Shown here in pieces: positions 48,533-57,596 of a DNA stretch of 64,000 bases. The translations under genes and the position numbers were made by a program. The notes under the pieces were generated by a model that saw only the letters and a program-made list of their open reading frames with translations, did not search any database and was not told the origin of the DNA. Origin of the DNA: Microbacterium halophytorum (GTDB taxonomy: Bacteria; Actinomycetota; Actinomycetes; Actinomycetales; Microbacteriaceae); the NCBI RefSeq assembly GCF_002970975.1, contig NZ_PNFA01000009.1, forward strand, positions 144,791 through 208,790, given 5' to 3'. Every line of letters starts with the position of its first letter. Position 1 is the stretch's first letter.

Positions 48533-48955
48533 TCAGAGCGATGCGGCAGGGCGGGGCCGGACCGTGGCGCGAGCCGCGCGTGCCGCGAGGCGGCGATCCC
48601 GCTGCTCCCGCAGGCGACGGGTGAAGATCGGGTCGAGCGCGGCCGCGTCGTCCGTGTCGATCGCCCGACCGAGGAGCACGTAGTAGTGCGAGGGCGTCGT
48701 GCCGAGCAGCTGGCGGATGTCCTCGTCCTTCGCGCTACACGGCCGCGGACGGTCACGCTCGAACTCGAGGAGCCGGCCGACCGTGAGGCGCGTCGCGCCC
48801 TGCGAGGCCGAGTACGTGCCATCGCACGTCACCGCCGCCGGATCCGCACTCAGGTCCTCGCTGAGCACGTCGCGGACGGGCCTGCCACAGCAGCGCACAA
48901 CACGGTCCGTTGCCGCCGGCGCCCGGTGAATGCGGCGAGGCGTCGCCGACGTCAC
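48533..48955 (-). CDS. DUF3263-like protein
   Basis: 140 aa. The C-terminal half (LLEFERDRPRPCSAKDEDIRQLLG, SHYYVLLGRAIDTDDAAALDPIFTRRLREQRD) matches DUF3263, a small helical domain found in Actinobacteria and their phages. The N-terminus holds four Cys (VRCCGRPV, VTCDGTYS). The GTG start overlaps the previous TGA (GTGA). Confidence 0.75.
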   Translation of the reverse strand: MTSATPRRIHRAPAATDRVVRCCGRPVRDVLSEDLSADPAAVTCDGTYSASQGATRLTVGRLLEFERDRPRPCSAKDEDIRQLLGTTPSHYYVLLGRAIDTDDAAALDPIFTRRLREQRDRRLAARAARATVRPRPAASL

Positions 48956-49467
48956 AGTGACACCTCCGCCTCGGTCATGTGGCGGATCTCGTGCGCCTGG
49001 CGGTGCGCGGCCCGCAGGTTTACGACGAGCCCCACGAGGAGGTACGCGTACTCGTCGTCCTCCCACAGGTCTCGCGCACACCACGGCTTCAGGAGAGCTT
49101 TGGCGTCGTCGCTCCGGCCAGAGGCGAATGCACTCATCGCCTGGCCGGCAGCGGTCTGCCCGGGGCCGAGACCGTCCGGGAGGATCGGCGAGAACCAGGT
49201 GCGCACCGGACGGGGCTTCCGCCACCGCTTCCACCAGGGACGCGACGCCGCCTCGCGGTCCAGCACGGTCTTGCGCAGAAGACTGCCGCCGGCAGACGCC
49301 AAGCCCCCCAGCAGAATCATGCGCCGAGCAGGGTCCTGCGCCTCGAGCCTCGCCACGACGCCCATCGCATCGTCGAGAGAAGCCAAGCCCACGATCCGTG
49401 GCAGGGCGTCGAGCACCTCCTGCCCGTATCGGGCAAGCTGCTCGAGCTCGTTCTGGTCGTCGCTCAT
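48952..49467 (-). CDS. Unknown early phage protein
   Basis: 171 aa, helical (NELEQLARYGQEVLDALPRIVGLASLDDAMGVVARLEAQ; C-terminal LLVGLVVNLRAAHRQAHEIRHM). The stretch GGLASAGGSLLRKTVLDREAASRPWWKRW is basic and aromatic. No motif recognised. Coupled by 4-nt overlaps on both sides. Confidence 0.62.
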   Translation of the reverse strand: MSDDQNELEQLARYGQEVLDALPRIVGLASLDDAMGVVARLEAQDPARRMILLGGLASAGGSLLRKTVLDREAASRPWWKRWRKPRPVRTWFSPILPDGLGPGQTAAGQAMSAFASGRSDDAKALLKPWCARDLWEDDEYAYLLVGLVVNLRAAHRQAHEIRHMTEAEVSL

Positions 49468-49961
49468 CGCAGGTTCTCCCTTGCCTTGCGGGTCGCGTAC
49501 GCGACCGCCCGTCCGTACTGCCGAATGCCGAACACGCGCGCGCCGAACTCGTGCTTCTCGAGCTCAGTGAGAAGCTCGGCGCCTGCGGCTTCCAGCGGCT
49601 CAGCGACCCAGTAGAAGGCGACGACCTCGTGACCGCTCCATATGCGCCGGCACGAGACGCGCCAGCGGCCTGAGAGGCGAGCGTCTGGCTGCTCGATGCC
49701 CTGGACAGGGACCACCGAGTACACGTCGCGACTGGCGACGAAGATGTCTCCGTTGTCGAGCTGAACCGTCGGCTCGCCGTTGAACGCGACCGCGGCGACG
49801 ACGCCGAGCTCGCCCGTTCGTGGGGAACGGAGGCCTGCCGCGTTCCGGTGGCTGACCCTGACGGTCACGCCGACATGGATTCCATCCGCCGGCGCGATGA
49901 GTGCCGCGATCCCGGATGGTGCGTCGGTACGATCGGCCGGCTGGACGTTCGGGGTGGTCAT
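49464..49961 (-). CDS. Unknown early phage protein
   Basis: 165 aa. An SH3/KOW-like part (GVTVRVSHRNAAGLRSPRTGELGVVAAV, LDNGDIFVASRDVYSVV) is followed by a mixed region ending FGIRQYGRAVAYATRKAREN. No recognised family. Overlaps the neighbours by 4 nt. Confidence 0.62.
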   Translation of the reverse strand: MTTPNVQPADRTDAPSGIAALIAPADGIHVGVTVRVSHRNAAGLRSPRTGELGVVAAVAFNGEPTVQLDNGDIFVASRDVYSVVPVQGIEQPDARLSGRWRVSCRRIWSGHEVVAFYWVAEPLEAAGAELLTELEKHEFGARVFGIRQYGRAVAYATRKARENLR

Positions 49962-50959
49962 GCTGCTCTCCTGGTCTGGTCGTTGCTGCTGTCGTAGGCC
50001 GTGAGGCCGAGCTCATGGCGGATCCGGAGCACGGTGTCTGCCGCGCAGTCGATCCGGGCCGCGATCCGACCGTCAGACCAGCGCTGCGCGTGAAGACGGC
50101 GCACGCACTCCCGTCGTTCGGCCGGCGTAAGCCGCGGGCGCTCACCATCGATCGCGAGCAGTACGGCCGCCTCGTCAACTTCCGCGCCGTCCACATCCGA
50201 GGCCGCCTCACCGGCGGCGTAGTCGAGGACGACCGTCGGCGGTTCATCGTCGAGGTCGATGTCGTCCCAGGCCAGCGCCGACAGGTAGCCGCGTTCGGCC
50301 GCCATCCGACGAGCCCGCGTGTACGCTCCGCGGTCGTGGCCGGATTCATGCGGCGGCTCCACGAGTTGCCAGCGGCGGAAGAGATCATCGATCGCCAGGT
50401 GCGTCGACACGTAAACCCGGTCGCCGCCGAGCGTTGTCATCAGGTTCGCCGTGGACCGGCCCACGGCCGCAGCCACCTTCGAGTAAGACCACCCGAGTGC
50501 GACGAGTGCCTCGACGCGACGCCGGGCACCGCGAGACGGGATCCGCGCCCCGGCGGCGAGGCTCGACAGGTCCATCCGTACCGCGAGGATCCGCTGCGCA
50601 GTCTCCCGCTTCACCCGCTTTGGAACCTCGCCGTAACGCGGTCCCGGATCCTGCCGCCCGTAGAGCAAGCCGCGCACGATCGTCGGTGACACACCAGCGA
50701 GACGTGCGGCACGCTTGTAGCCGATGCCGTACTCCCCCAGCTCACGCACACGCCGGCGCACCGGCTCCGCATCGACAAGACCCGTGTCCCACCGGCCATA
50801 CAGCTTCTGCCGGCGCCGCTCCTGTTCACGCTCGCTCCTCGCGTCACGGCAGCCCTCGCACCCGCACCGATGCTGGATGTAGCAGACCGTCGTCGCCGCG
50901 TGGGCGTGATCCGGCGGGCACACTGCCCGCGGCCGGCCTGGCCTCCCCCGCCCGGTCAC
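49958..50959 (-). CDS. Multi-HTH DNA-binding protein of actinophage type
   Basis: 333 aa. The N-terminus has a zinc-type CYIQHRCGCEGCRDA motif widespread in actinophage proteins. Three helix-turn-helix candidates follow: YKRAARLAGVSPTIVRGLL, SYSKVAAAVGRSTANLMTTL and SDGRIAARIDCAADTVLRI. Likely a transcription regulator of early or late genes. The GTG at 50959 overlaps the antirepressor stop (GTGA) and is preferred over a GTG nine codons upstream. Confidence 0.7.
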   Translation of the reverse strand: MTGRGRPGRPRAVCPPDHAHAATTVCYIQHRCGCEGCRDARSEREQERRRQKLYGRWDTGLVDAEPVRRRVRELGEYGIGYKRAARLAGVSPTIVRGLLYGRQDPGPRYGEVPKRVKRETAQRILAVRMDLSSLAAGARIPSRGARRRVEALVALGWSYSKVAAAVGRSTANLMTTLGGDRVYVSTHLAIDDLFRRWQLVEPPHESGHDRGAYTRARRMAAERGYLSALAWDDIDLDDEPPTVVLDYAAGEAASDVDGAEVDEAAVLLAIDGERPRLTPAERRECVRRLHAQRWSDGRIAARIDCAADTVLRIRHELGLTAYDSSNDQTRRAA

Positions 50960-51663
50960 GACGACACCTCGTCGAACAATGCGCACTCCGACCCGGCGGC
51001 GCTCGAGGACGCGCTGGTGCCGTAGTCGGCGCCGGCGACGCTCACGTCGAGGAGGCGGCGCAGCTCATCCATGCCGGCCGGCGTGATGTACGGCTGGTGG
51101 TAGGCCGCGTGCTTCCCCAGCTTCGGGTTCGGGTGCGGCACTCGACGGATCGTCGCCCAGCCATGCGCCCGTGCCGGCCGGAGCGTCGCCCAGCCATCCG
51201 CGATGCGTTCCAGCCATCCCTCGTCGACGAGCAGGTCGAACAGCTCCGAGCGGCGCACACGAGCGCCGCGCTCGGCAGTCAGCCGGTGCGCGGCACGCTC
51301 GACGGGGATCGCCTCGGCCAGCGTCACGTCGGGACGGGCGCCCTCGACGACATCCGGGGCGACAAGATCCGGGAGCACCTCGTCGAGCCATGCGACGAAC
51401 GCGAGCGCCAGCTCGCTGCCTCGAGCGCGGGCCTTGGTCAGCGCGGCGTCGACACTGTAGAAGGCGACGCCGGCGCGCGTCTCGGGCCAGTCGTCCGAGA
51501 GGACCGTCTCGCCCTCGCCCCATGACGGGAGCTCTGCAAGCTGCTCGACGTCGTCGGCCGCAAGCCAGACGAACTGGTCGTCGACGACGATCGTGAGGTT
51601 GCCGTGCTGGGGCCACCGAGCGATCAGCTTCACCGGTGCCGGGAGGATTGCCGCGGCGTTCAC
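50956..51663 (-). CDS. Phage antirepressor with KilAC domain
   Basis: 235 aa. The N-terminal region has a Bro-N-like core (FVWLAADDVEQLAELPSWGEGE, LAFVAWLDEVLP). The C-terminal 110 residues are a KilAC domain (RRSELFDLLVDEGWL, YHQPYITPAGMDELRRLL). Antirepressors of this kind counteract the lysogeny repressor. It is transcribed from the leftward early promoter, opposite to the repressor, which fits that role. Confidence 0.78.
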   Translation of the reverse strand: MNAAAILPAPVKLIARWPQHGNLTIVVDDQFVWLAADDVEQLAELPSWGEGETVLSDDWPETRAGVAFYSVDAALTKARARGSELALAFVAWLDEVLPDLVAPDVVEGARPDVTLAEAIPVERAAHRLTAERGARVRRSELFDLLVDEGWLERIADGWATLRPARAHGWATIRRVPHPNPKLGKHAAYHQPYITPAGMDELRRLLDVSVAGADYGTSASSSAAGSECALFDEVSS

Positions 51664-51839
51664 AGCAGCGCTCCTGCGAGGATCAGCAGCGCGACAGCGA
51701 CAAGGGCCGGCACGGCCGTCAGGACCGCGCGACGGCCCGCCCTGTCCCGCGGCGGAATGATGTTCGGAAGGTCGTCCGACGTGGCAGCCGACGCCGGGAC
51801 CGGCGGGGCCTCGTCAAGGGGAAAGTCACGAGTAGGCAT
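51660..51839 (-). CDS. Small tail-anchored membrane protein
   Basis: 59 aa; hydrophilic N-terminal 37 residues rich in Pro and Asp, then one C-terminal membrane helix (AVLTAVPALVAVALLILAGA). GGAG precedes the ATG. It is one of several small membrane proteins of the early operon; function unknown. Confidence 0.6.
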   Translation of the reverse strand: MPTRDFPLDEAPPVPASAATSDDLPNIIPPRDRAGRRAVLTAVPALVAVALLILAGALL

Positions 51840-51888
51840 GAAGGATCTCCAATCGAGCGATCGAGAGGGGGTCAGGGGAATGGAAGAG

Positions 51889-52134
51889 TCAGCGCGATCC
51901 GCGCAGCGCGTCGAGGTCGGCTTCGGCGTGGTCGACCACGCAGTCGCAACCGTCCGCACCGCTCGACGACACGTCGACGTGCCCCCTCAGCGAGCGCGGC
52001 CGGTAGGTGGTGGCGGTGAGGAGGCCGAGGAAGATGAGGGCGAGGAGGGCGACGCCGTTGACGCGGCCGGTGGCGATGATCACGGCGACGCAGGTGAGCG
52101 TGACGACGGCGAGGGCTGCGCGGAGGGTGGTCAT
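51889..52134 (-). CDS. Small two-helix membrane protein
   Basis: 81 aa with two membrane helices (residues 5-22 and 27-44) and a soluble tail with CDC and several Asp residues. The ATG overlaps the previous stop. Unknown function. Confidence 0.6.
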   Translation of the reverse strand: MTTLRAALAVVTLTCVAVIIATGRVNGVALLALIFLGLLTATTYRPRSLRGHVDVSSSGADGCDCVVDHAEADLDALRGSR

Positions 52135-52385
52135 GATGCGTCTCGCGTGGTGACGGCGCCCGTGTCGATCCACGCGTCGATGTCGGCGCGGTCGTAGAGG
52201 ACGGTCTTGTGGGTCGGCTTGAAGAAGCGGGGTCCGCGGCGCTCGGTACGGAGGTAGGCGAGGTGGCGGATGGTCATGCCGGGCACGATGTTGCAGACCT
52301 CGGCGGGTGACAGCCACTCGCGGCGGCCGTTCGTGGATGTCGTGCCCGGGCGGATCGGCGTGACGAGGGCCTGTGGTGCGCTCAT
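52131..52385 (-). CDS. Excisionase-like helix-turn-helix protein
   Basis: 84 aa. LSPAEVCNIVPGMTIRHLAYLRTERRGPRFFKPT and YDRADIDAWIDTG form the winged helix typical of AlpA/Xis (HTH_17) proteins. Near the start of the early operon, as xis often is, it is the best candidate for the recombination directionality factor that works with the integrase at 54401. A plain regulator is the alternative. Confidence 0.7.
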   Translation of the reverse strand: MSAPQALVTPIRPGTTSTNGRREWLSPAEVCNIVPGMTIRHLAYLRTERRGPRFFKPTHKTVLYDRADIDAWIDTGAVTTRDAS

Positions 52386-52561
52386 GCCGGCACCTGCGAG
52401 GCGACGCAGAGCGCGACGAAGAGGATGAGCGCTACTAGGCCGGCCAGGATCAGCTGTCCGGCGCGCTTGATGGCTGGCACGTGGTCGCGGGTCATGTCCC
52501 AGCCGATCCAGGTGATGCCGGGCGCCACGAGGATCGTGCCGAGGATGATGAAGAGGATCAC
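52382..52561 (-). CDS. Small two-helix membrane protein
   Basis: 59 aa with membrane helices at about residues 2-18 and 36-56. The GTG start overlaps the upstream TGA (GTGA). A longer in-frame start exists but would overlap the neighbouring gene by 80 nt. Unknown function. Confidence 0.58.
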   Translation of the reverse strand: MILFIILGTILVAPGITWIGWDMTRDHVPAIKRAGQLILAGLVALILFVALCVASQVPA

Positions 52562-52905
52562 GCTGCCACCACCCGCCGCTTCGCGAGCAGTTCCCCGAGG
52601 GTCGGGAGTGCGTCGCGGATGAGGGCCTCGCGAAGCGACCACCGGCGCGCAGTGGCGAGGGTGTCACCCTTGAGGACGGCGTAACCTGCCATTTCGCCTT
52701 GCGCGCGCATCGCGTCGTCCCGGTCCGCGTAGCTTCCCGAGGTGCGGGCGATATCTGCTTCGGCGTCGGCGATCGCGAGGCGCGTGTCGACGTCGTCGGG
52801 GATTCCGGTCAGGACACGAAGCGGCCCCGATTCGTTCACGGGGCCACGTCGCGTGATCTCCCCGCCCTCGTTGATCGGCGACGTGAGGTCGCGTGCAGCG
52901 CTCAT
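52558..52905 (-). CDS. Unknown early phage protein
   Basis: 115 aa, helical and charged (LAIADAEADIARTSGSYADRDDAMRAQGEMAGYAVL; RRWSLREALIRDALPTLGELLAKRR). It overlaps the Cro-like gene by 4 nt (ATGA) and is second in the early operon. Not recognised. Confidence 0.65.
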   Translation of the reverse strand: MSAARDLTSPINEGGEITRRGPVNESGPLRVLTGIPDDVDTRLAIADAEADIARTSGSYADRDDAMRAQGEMAGYAVLKGDTLATARRWSLREALIRDALPTLGELLAKRRVVAA

Positions 52906-53189
52906 GCCGCCACCGCCTCAACATGCGGCGAGCGCCGGACCTGCTCCCGTATCGCCTTGACGCGAGCCTCGCGAGATTCGACGATCGTGAAGACGTCCTC
53001 GAACTTGACGGGGAACGCCTGAAGCGTGGCGGCGATGAAGCCGGGGCCGGGTGCCGAGCTTCCGTCGAGCACGCGAGAAACGGTGCTCTTGTTGATTCCG
53101 AGCGTCGCGGCGAGGTCCTTGTCCAAGTCGAGCCCCTGTTCGGCGCGCAAGGAGTCGAACCGGTCGGTGTCGATGGTGAGCGTCGGCAT
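52902..53189 (-). CDS. Cro-like XRE-family regulator
   Basis: 95 aa. LDLDKDLAATLGINKSTVSRVLDGSSAPGPGFIAATLQAF is a standard XRE helix-turn-helix with its following helices. AGGAGGG lies 6 bases before the ATG. First gene of the leftward early operon, facing the repressor gene across a 140-bp control region, hence the Cro analogy. Confidence 0.82.
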   Translation of the reverse strand: MPTLTIDTDRFDSLRAEQGLDLDKDLAATLGINKSTVSRVLDGSSAPGPGFIAATLQAFPVKFEDVFTIVESREARVKAIREQVRRSPHVEAVAA

Positions 53190-53329
53190 GCAACCCTCCT
53201 GATTGATCTCGTGCAACCTGCTGTTGCGGGTGTGCAATCGACGATAAGTGATCGGTTCTGATTGCGCAACCCATGATTGAAGTGCTCCAACCGCTTGCAC
53301 GGTTGCGCAAATGCAACTAGGCTGAGGGC
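53190..53329. promoter_or_regulatory. Divergent lysis/lysogeny control region
   Basis: Leftward promoter: TTGCGC (minus strand, 53264-53269), 17 bp, TATCGT (53241-53246). Rightward promoter: TTGCAC (53295-53300), 17 bp, TAGGCT (53318-53323), then 6 nt to the repressor ATG, so a leaderless mRNA. The same palindrome TTGCGCAA occurs at 53262-53269 and 53303-53310, covering the -35 of one promoter and the spacer of the other. GCAAC-N5-GTTGC at 53213-53227 is a third related site. These are the likely repressor and Cro operators. Confidence 0.68.
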
Positions 53330-53779
53330 ATGAGCGAAACGCGCTGGTGGGCATACGTACAACAGACCGTCGGAGATGTAACCGCGAAAGAAGCAGCCGA
53401 CCGGATGGGCGTTGACAAGTCCAACTTCACCCGCTGGAAGCAGGGCGGTAAGCCTGCTGTTGAGTTCGTCCTCAGGTTCGCCCGGAGCTACGGCCGCCCG
53501 GTGATCGAGGCACTCACGGAGGCGGAGTACATCACCGATTCAGAAGCGGCTCTCCGCGAGGTTCGCGTTGGCGTCGGCGACCTTTCCGACGTCGAGCTCG
53601 CACAGGAGCTGCTCCGTCGAGCAGAGACGAGAGCAGTCATGCCCGCGAATGTCACGACGTTGCGCGCCGATGTCACCGGTGCACGGGATATTGATCTGCA
53701 CACCGTCGAGCTCGACGTCGAGAAGCTCGCGGCATCGAAGGACAATACGCCCGTCGACCCGTCACACGGCGAGGCCTAG
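53330..53779 (+). CDS. Prophage immunity repressor (HTH)
   Basis: 149 aa. VTAKEAADRMGVDKSNFTRWKQGG is the helix-turn-helix; the rest is helical and acidic (LSDVELAQELLRRAE, TVELDVEKLAASKD) without an S24 peptidase motif. A leaderless promoter overlaps the operator palindrome, so autoregulation is likely. No LexA-type autocleavage site: inactivation would instead depend on the ImmA/IrrE protease downstream or the KilAC antirepressor. Confidence 0.8.
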   Translation: MSETRWWAYVQQTVGDVTAKEAADRMGVDKSNFTRWKQGGKPAVEFVLRFARSYGRPVIEALTEAEYITDSEAALREVRVGVGDLSDVELAQELLRRAETRAVMPANVTTLRADVTGARDIDLHTVELDVEKLAASKDNTPVDPSHGEA

Positions 53780-53799
53780 CAACACCGAAGGAGTCTGAA

Positions 53800-54276
53800 G
53801 TGCTCGTCGACCACTCGCTGCTGGACGCCACACGCAGCACCGGGTACATGTACGGCGTGAGGCTCGGCTGGACCGATGGACCCTGTGCATCGGACTACGA
53901 CCCTCACCACCACGCCTCCGAGCTTGGCCTCCCCGTGATCTACCGCGATCTCCCCCATCCTGAAATGGTCGCCGCGTACTCAGCCGAGCACGACGCCGTC
54001 TTCGTCCGACCATCACTCCACACGGCTGTCGAGCGGTGCGCGATCGCGCACGAGATCGTGCACTTCGAGCACAACGACGTCGGCACCACACCAGCACAAG
54101 AGCAGCGCGCCGACCGCATCGCCGCCCGCCGACTCATCCGCAAGCGCCGCATCGCCGAGCTCGCCCGCCTCACCGACGACCTCGCCCAGATCGCACTCGA
54201 GCTCAACGTCACCGAGCACATGATGCGCGTCTACCTCAAGACCCAGGCCGGCCCCTACAGGAGCATGTCTCTCTAA
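53800..54276 (+). CDS. ImmA/IrrE-family metallopeptidase
   Basis: 158 aa. Zinc motif HEIVH at residues 84-88 (AIAHEIVHFEH), with Glu101 in QEQRADRIAAR as third ligand. ImmA-type proteins cleave the HTH repressor encoded next to them to trigger induction. Start GTG at 53800 with GAAGGAG 6 bases upstream; it lies 20 bp after the repressor gene and is co-transcribed. Confidence 0.88.
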   Translation: MLVDHSLLDATRSTGYMYGVRLGWTDGPCASDYDPHHHASELGLPVIYRDLPHPEMVAAYSAEHDAVFVRPSLHTAVERCAIAHEIVHFEHNDVGTTPAQEQRADRIAARRLIRKRRIAELARLTDDLAQIALELNVTEHMMRVYLKTQAGPYRSMSL

Positions 54277-54400
54277 GGCATATTGGCATCCCGTTTTCCA
54301 CTGCCTCACCGCGAAGGACACACATGACGCGCTCCTCCTCGAACGCGGCGAGCGCGTAAGTCCCCGGCTGGGCACTCTCAGAAGCAGGAAGGACGGTCCG

Positions 54401-55498
54401 ATGGCTGGTTCGATTTCGCCCTACAGCACAGCATCCGGTACCCGTTACCGTGTCCGCTACCGGAAGCCGAACGGGGCTTCGACGGACCGGCGTGGGTTCA
54501 AGACGAAGCGCGAGGCACGCCTGTACCTCGCCAGCATCGAGGTGACGAAGGCGACCGGCGACTACGTCGATCCGGCTGCAGGCCGCAGGACCGTCGCCGG
54601 CTTCCACGCACTCTGGGAATCCGAACGCCTCGCACCCCTGAAGCCCTCGTCGCGCCACGCGATGGAGACTGCCTGGCGTGTGCACGTCGAGCCGAAGTGG
54701 GCGTCTCGACAGGTCGACACGATCACACAGAACGAGATCGCCCATTGGGTAGCCGAGCTCAATTCGGCGAGAAGCGCTCAGACAGTGCGTCGGATTGTAT
54801 TCGTGCTATCAGGCATCCTCGCCATCGCCCATAGGGAGCGGGCTGTCCGCGTCAACCCCGCGGCTGGCGTCGCCCTGCCGAGGAAGCACCGCAAGGCACC
54901 TCGGTACCTCTCGCATCAGCAGGTCGCGACGCTGTCCGCGTCGGCCGGACCCAACGCGCTTCTCATCGAGTTCCTCGCGTACACGGGGCTGCGGTGGGGC
55001 GAGGTGGTTGCGCTTCGCGTTCGACATCTGAACATGCTGCGCAAACGCCTCACCGTCGAGGACAACGCCGTCCTTGTGAAGGGCAGTTACGAGACCGGAA
55101 CCCCGAAGACCGGCCAGTCGCGCACGGTCCCCATTCCCCCGCACATCATCAAGCAGATCGCTCGAGCCTGCGAGGACAAGTCACCGGACGCCTACGTGTT
55201 CGGCGCCGGGGTCGCATCACTGCCCTACCCCCATGCCGAGAGCGGCTGGTTCGCGAAGGCCGTGGCGAAGGCGCAGGCGACAGACTCCACCATCCCGCGC
55301 ATCACGCCCCACGACCTCCGCCACACGGCGGCGTCGCTCGCGGTCTCGGCCGGCGCCAATGTGAAGGTCGTACAGCGCATGCTCGGGCACGCGTCCGCAG
55401 CCATGACCCTCGATGTGTACGCCGACCTCTTCGACGACGATCTCGACGGCGTCGCCATGGCCATGAGCGCCGCGCGCAGGTTGGCATCCGCGTCATGA
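54401..55498 (+). CDS. int: Tyrosine integrase
   Basis: 365 aa. Arm-binding/SAM-like N-terminal domain (residues 1-155), catalytic domain after 170 with Arg198 (TGLRWGE), His304 and Arg307 (HDLRH), His330 (LGHAS) and nucleophile Tyr340 (TLDVY). It should recombine attP with the nrdF 3' end. AGGAAGGA precedes the ATG. The 124 bp before it hold no convincing gene. It lies 1.1 kb from attR. Confidence 0.95.
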   Translation: MAGSISPYSTASGTRYRVRYRKPNGASTDRRGFKTKREARLYLASIEVTKATGDYVDPAAGRRTVAGFHALWESERLAPLKPSSRHAMETAWRVHVEPKWASRQVDTITQNEIAHWVAELNSARSAQTVRRIVFVLSGILAIAHRERAVRVNPAAGVALPRKHRKAPRYLSHQQVATLSASAGPNALLIEFLAYTGLRWGEVVALRVRHLNMLRKRLTVEDNAVLVKGSYETGTPKTGQSRTVPIPPHIIKQIARACEDKSPDAYVFGAGVASLPYPHAESGWFAKAVAKAQATDSTIPRITPHDLRHTAASLAVSAGANVKVVQRMLGHASAAMTLDVYADLFDDDLDGVAMAMSAARRLASAS

Positions 55499-55620
55499 CT
55501 GCCTGTTCGGACAGACCCGGATGGGTTCCGATCCACTCGACTTCGCCGCTCCTGTGGCGGGAACACAGCTTCGTGTTCTATTGTTCTTGTAAGTGGATTG
55601 GGCTTACCCGATCGGCGCCA

Positions 55621-55642
55621 GGCTCTCGGAGATCCGAGGGCC
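55621..55642 (+). terminator. Rho-independent terminator after integrase
   Basis: GGCTCTCGG-AGAT-CCGAGGGCC (one G-T pair) followed by TTTCGCTTTT, placed between the integrase and the convergent DUF3800 gene. Confidence 0.75.
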
Positions 55643-55651
55643 TTTCGCTTT

Positions 55652-56455
55652 TCATGCGAACACCTTCAGCCCGTAACCATCGACCCGCCCCGACGGCGAT
55701 GTCCGCATCTTCGGCAGGATGATGTCCCATGCCCGGTTCTCCTGCTCAGGACGAAGCACGTGCAGACCGATGGGGCGGGCGATCATGTCGGCGACCTGCA
55801 GCCCGGTGCTGTTCGCCTGCTTGCTGGCGCAGAGGAAGTCGAGCGTCTGAGCCATGCCCTGCATCTGAGTGCGATCCATGATGCGCCGAAATTCGAGTTC
55901 AAGCTCGGCGTCTTCCTTCTTTCCCCGCCCCTCGAACACGACCCGGGTTGGGCGGCCTCGTTGGCCGAGCGACTGCAAGTGAAGGAAGACACGCTCCAGG
56001 CCGAGCTCGAGAGCGACATGGTACGGATTCGTGCTCTCGCCGCGGCGCAGACGGTACTCCTCTTTGAGGATGACGCTCGCCGTGACCGCGAATGGCGATC
56101 TGATGATGAGGTCGTTCATGTCCGACATGAACTCGCCGCGTACGTTCTGGTCACGGAGGATCTCGAACGGCGGCGCCTGCTTGCGTATCTCAGTCTCGTG
56201 TAGCACGACCATGTCGTGACCGAAGTACTTGAACTTCAGACGCTGGACGTCGGGAACGATCTGTCCAACGTAGGTCGGGATGTGGAAGATGCAGAACGCG
56301 AGCACGAACACCGGATAGTCCGGGTTGATCTTGGCGAGGCCGTGATCCCCGCTTTCATCAACGTAGACGACGTACTCGGAGAACGGCGGCGCGCCTTCGG
56401 GACGCCCAGGCCATCGTGGGGCCCCCTCGCCGCTGAGAGGTACTACAGTCGTCAA
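55652..56455 (-). CDS. DUF3800 domain protein (second of two)
   Basis: 267 aa. YVVYVDESGDHGL (residues 28-40) and VADMIARPIG (about 222-231) are the conserved ends of the DUF3800 domain; the middle has VVFEGRGKKEDAELELEF. The predicted RNase H-like fold with conserved acids suggests a nuclease, unproven. Start is TTG at 56455, the only usable codon before the domain, with GCGAGG upstream. Next to attR and outside the lysogeny operon, it is typical prophage cargo. Confidence 0.8.
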   Translation of the reverse strand: MTTVVPLSGEGAPRWPGRPEGAPPFSEYVVYVDESGDHGLAKINPDYPVFVLAFCIFHIPTYVGQIVPDVQRLKFKYFGHDMVVLHETEIRKQAPPFEILRDQNVRGEFMSDMNDLIIRSPFAVTASVILKEEYRLRRGESTNPYHVALELGLERVFLHLQSLGQRGRPTRVVFEGRGKKEDAELELEFRRIMDRTQMQGMAQTLDFLCASKQANSTGLQVADMIARPIGLHVLRPEQENRAWDIILPKMRTSPSGRVDGYGLKVFA

Positions 56456-56479
56456 TTCACGAGCCTCGCTTCTTCAGAT

Positions 56480-56500
56480 TGTGGGCAAAATGTGGGCACG
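56480..56500. promoter_or_regulatory. Candidate integrase arm-type sites, right arm
   Basis: Same 21 bp as 16295-16315 in the same orientation, with two TGTGGGCA motifs separated by AAA. It also overlaps the region upstream of the second DUF3800 gene. Confidence 0.6.
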
Positions 56501-56507
56501 GCATGAC

Positions 56508-56554
56508 GCAACCCCCGTTTCACTGCCCAAGCTGCGCAATGAAACGGGGGTTGC
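56508..56554 (-). terminator. Phage-supplied terminator for nrdF
   Basis: Perfect 15-bp inverted repeat GCAACCCCCGTTTCA / TGAAACGGGGGTTGC with a 17-base loop, 33 bp after the nrdF stop on the minus strand. It replaces the host terminator now stranded at 16053-16082. Confidence 0.75.
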
Positions 56555-56586
56555 TTGCTCGCATTAAATCGGCCTGACCTGGACTT

Positions 56587-57588
<1,002 letters not shown>

Positions 57589-57596
57589 TCAGGCGG

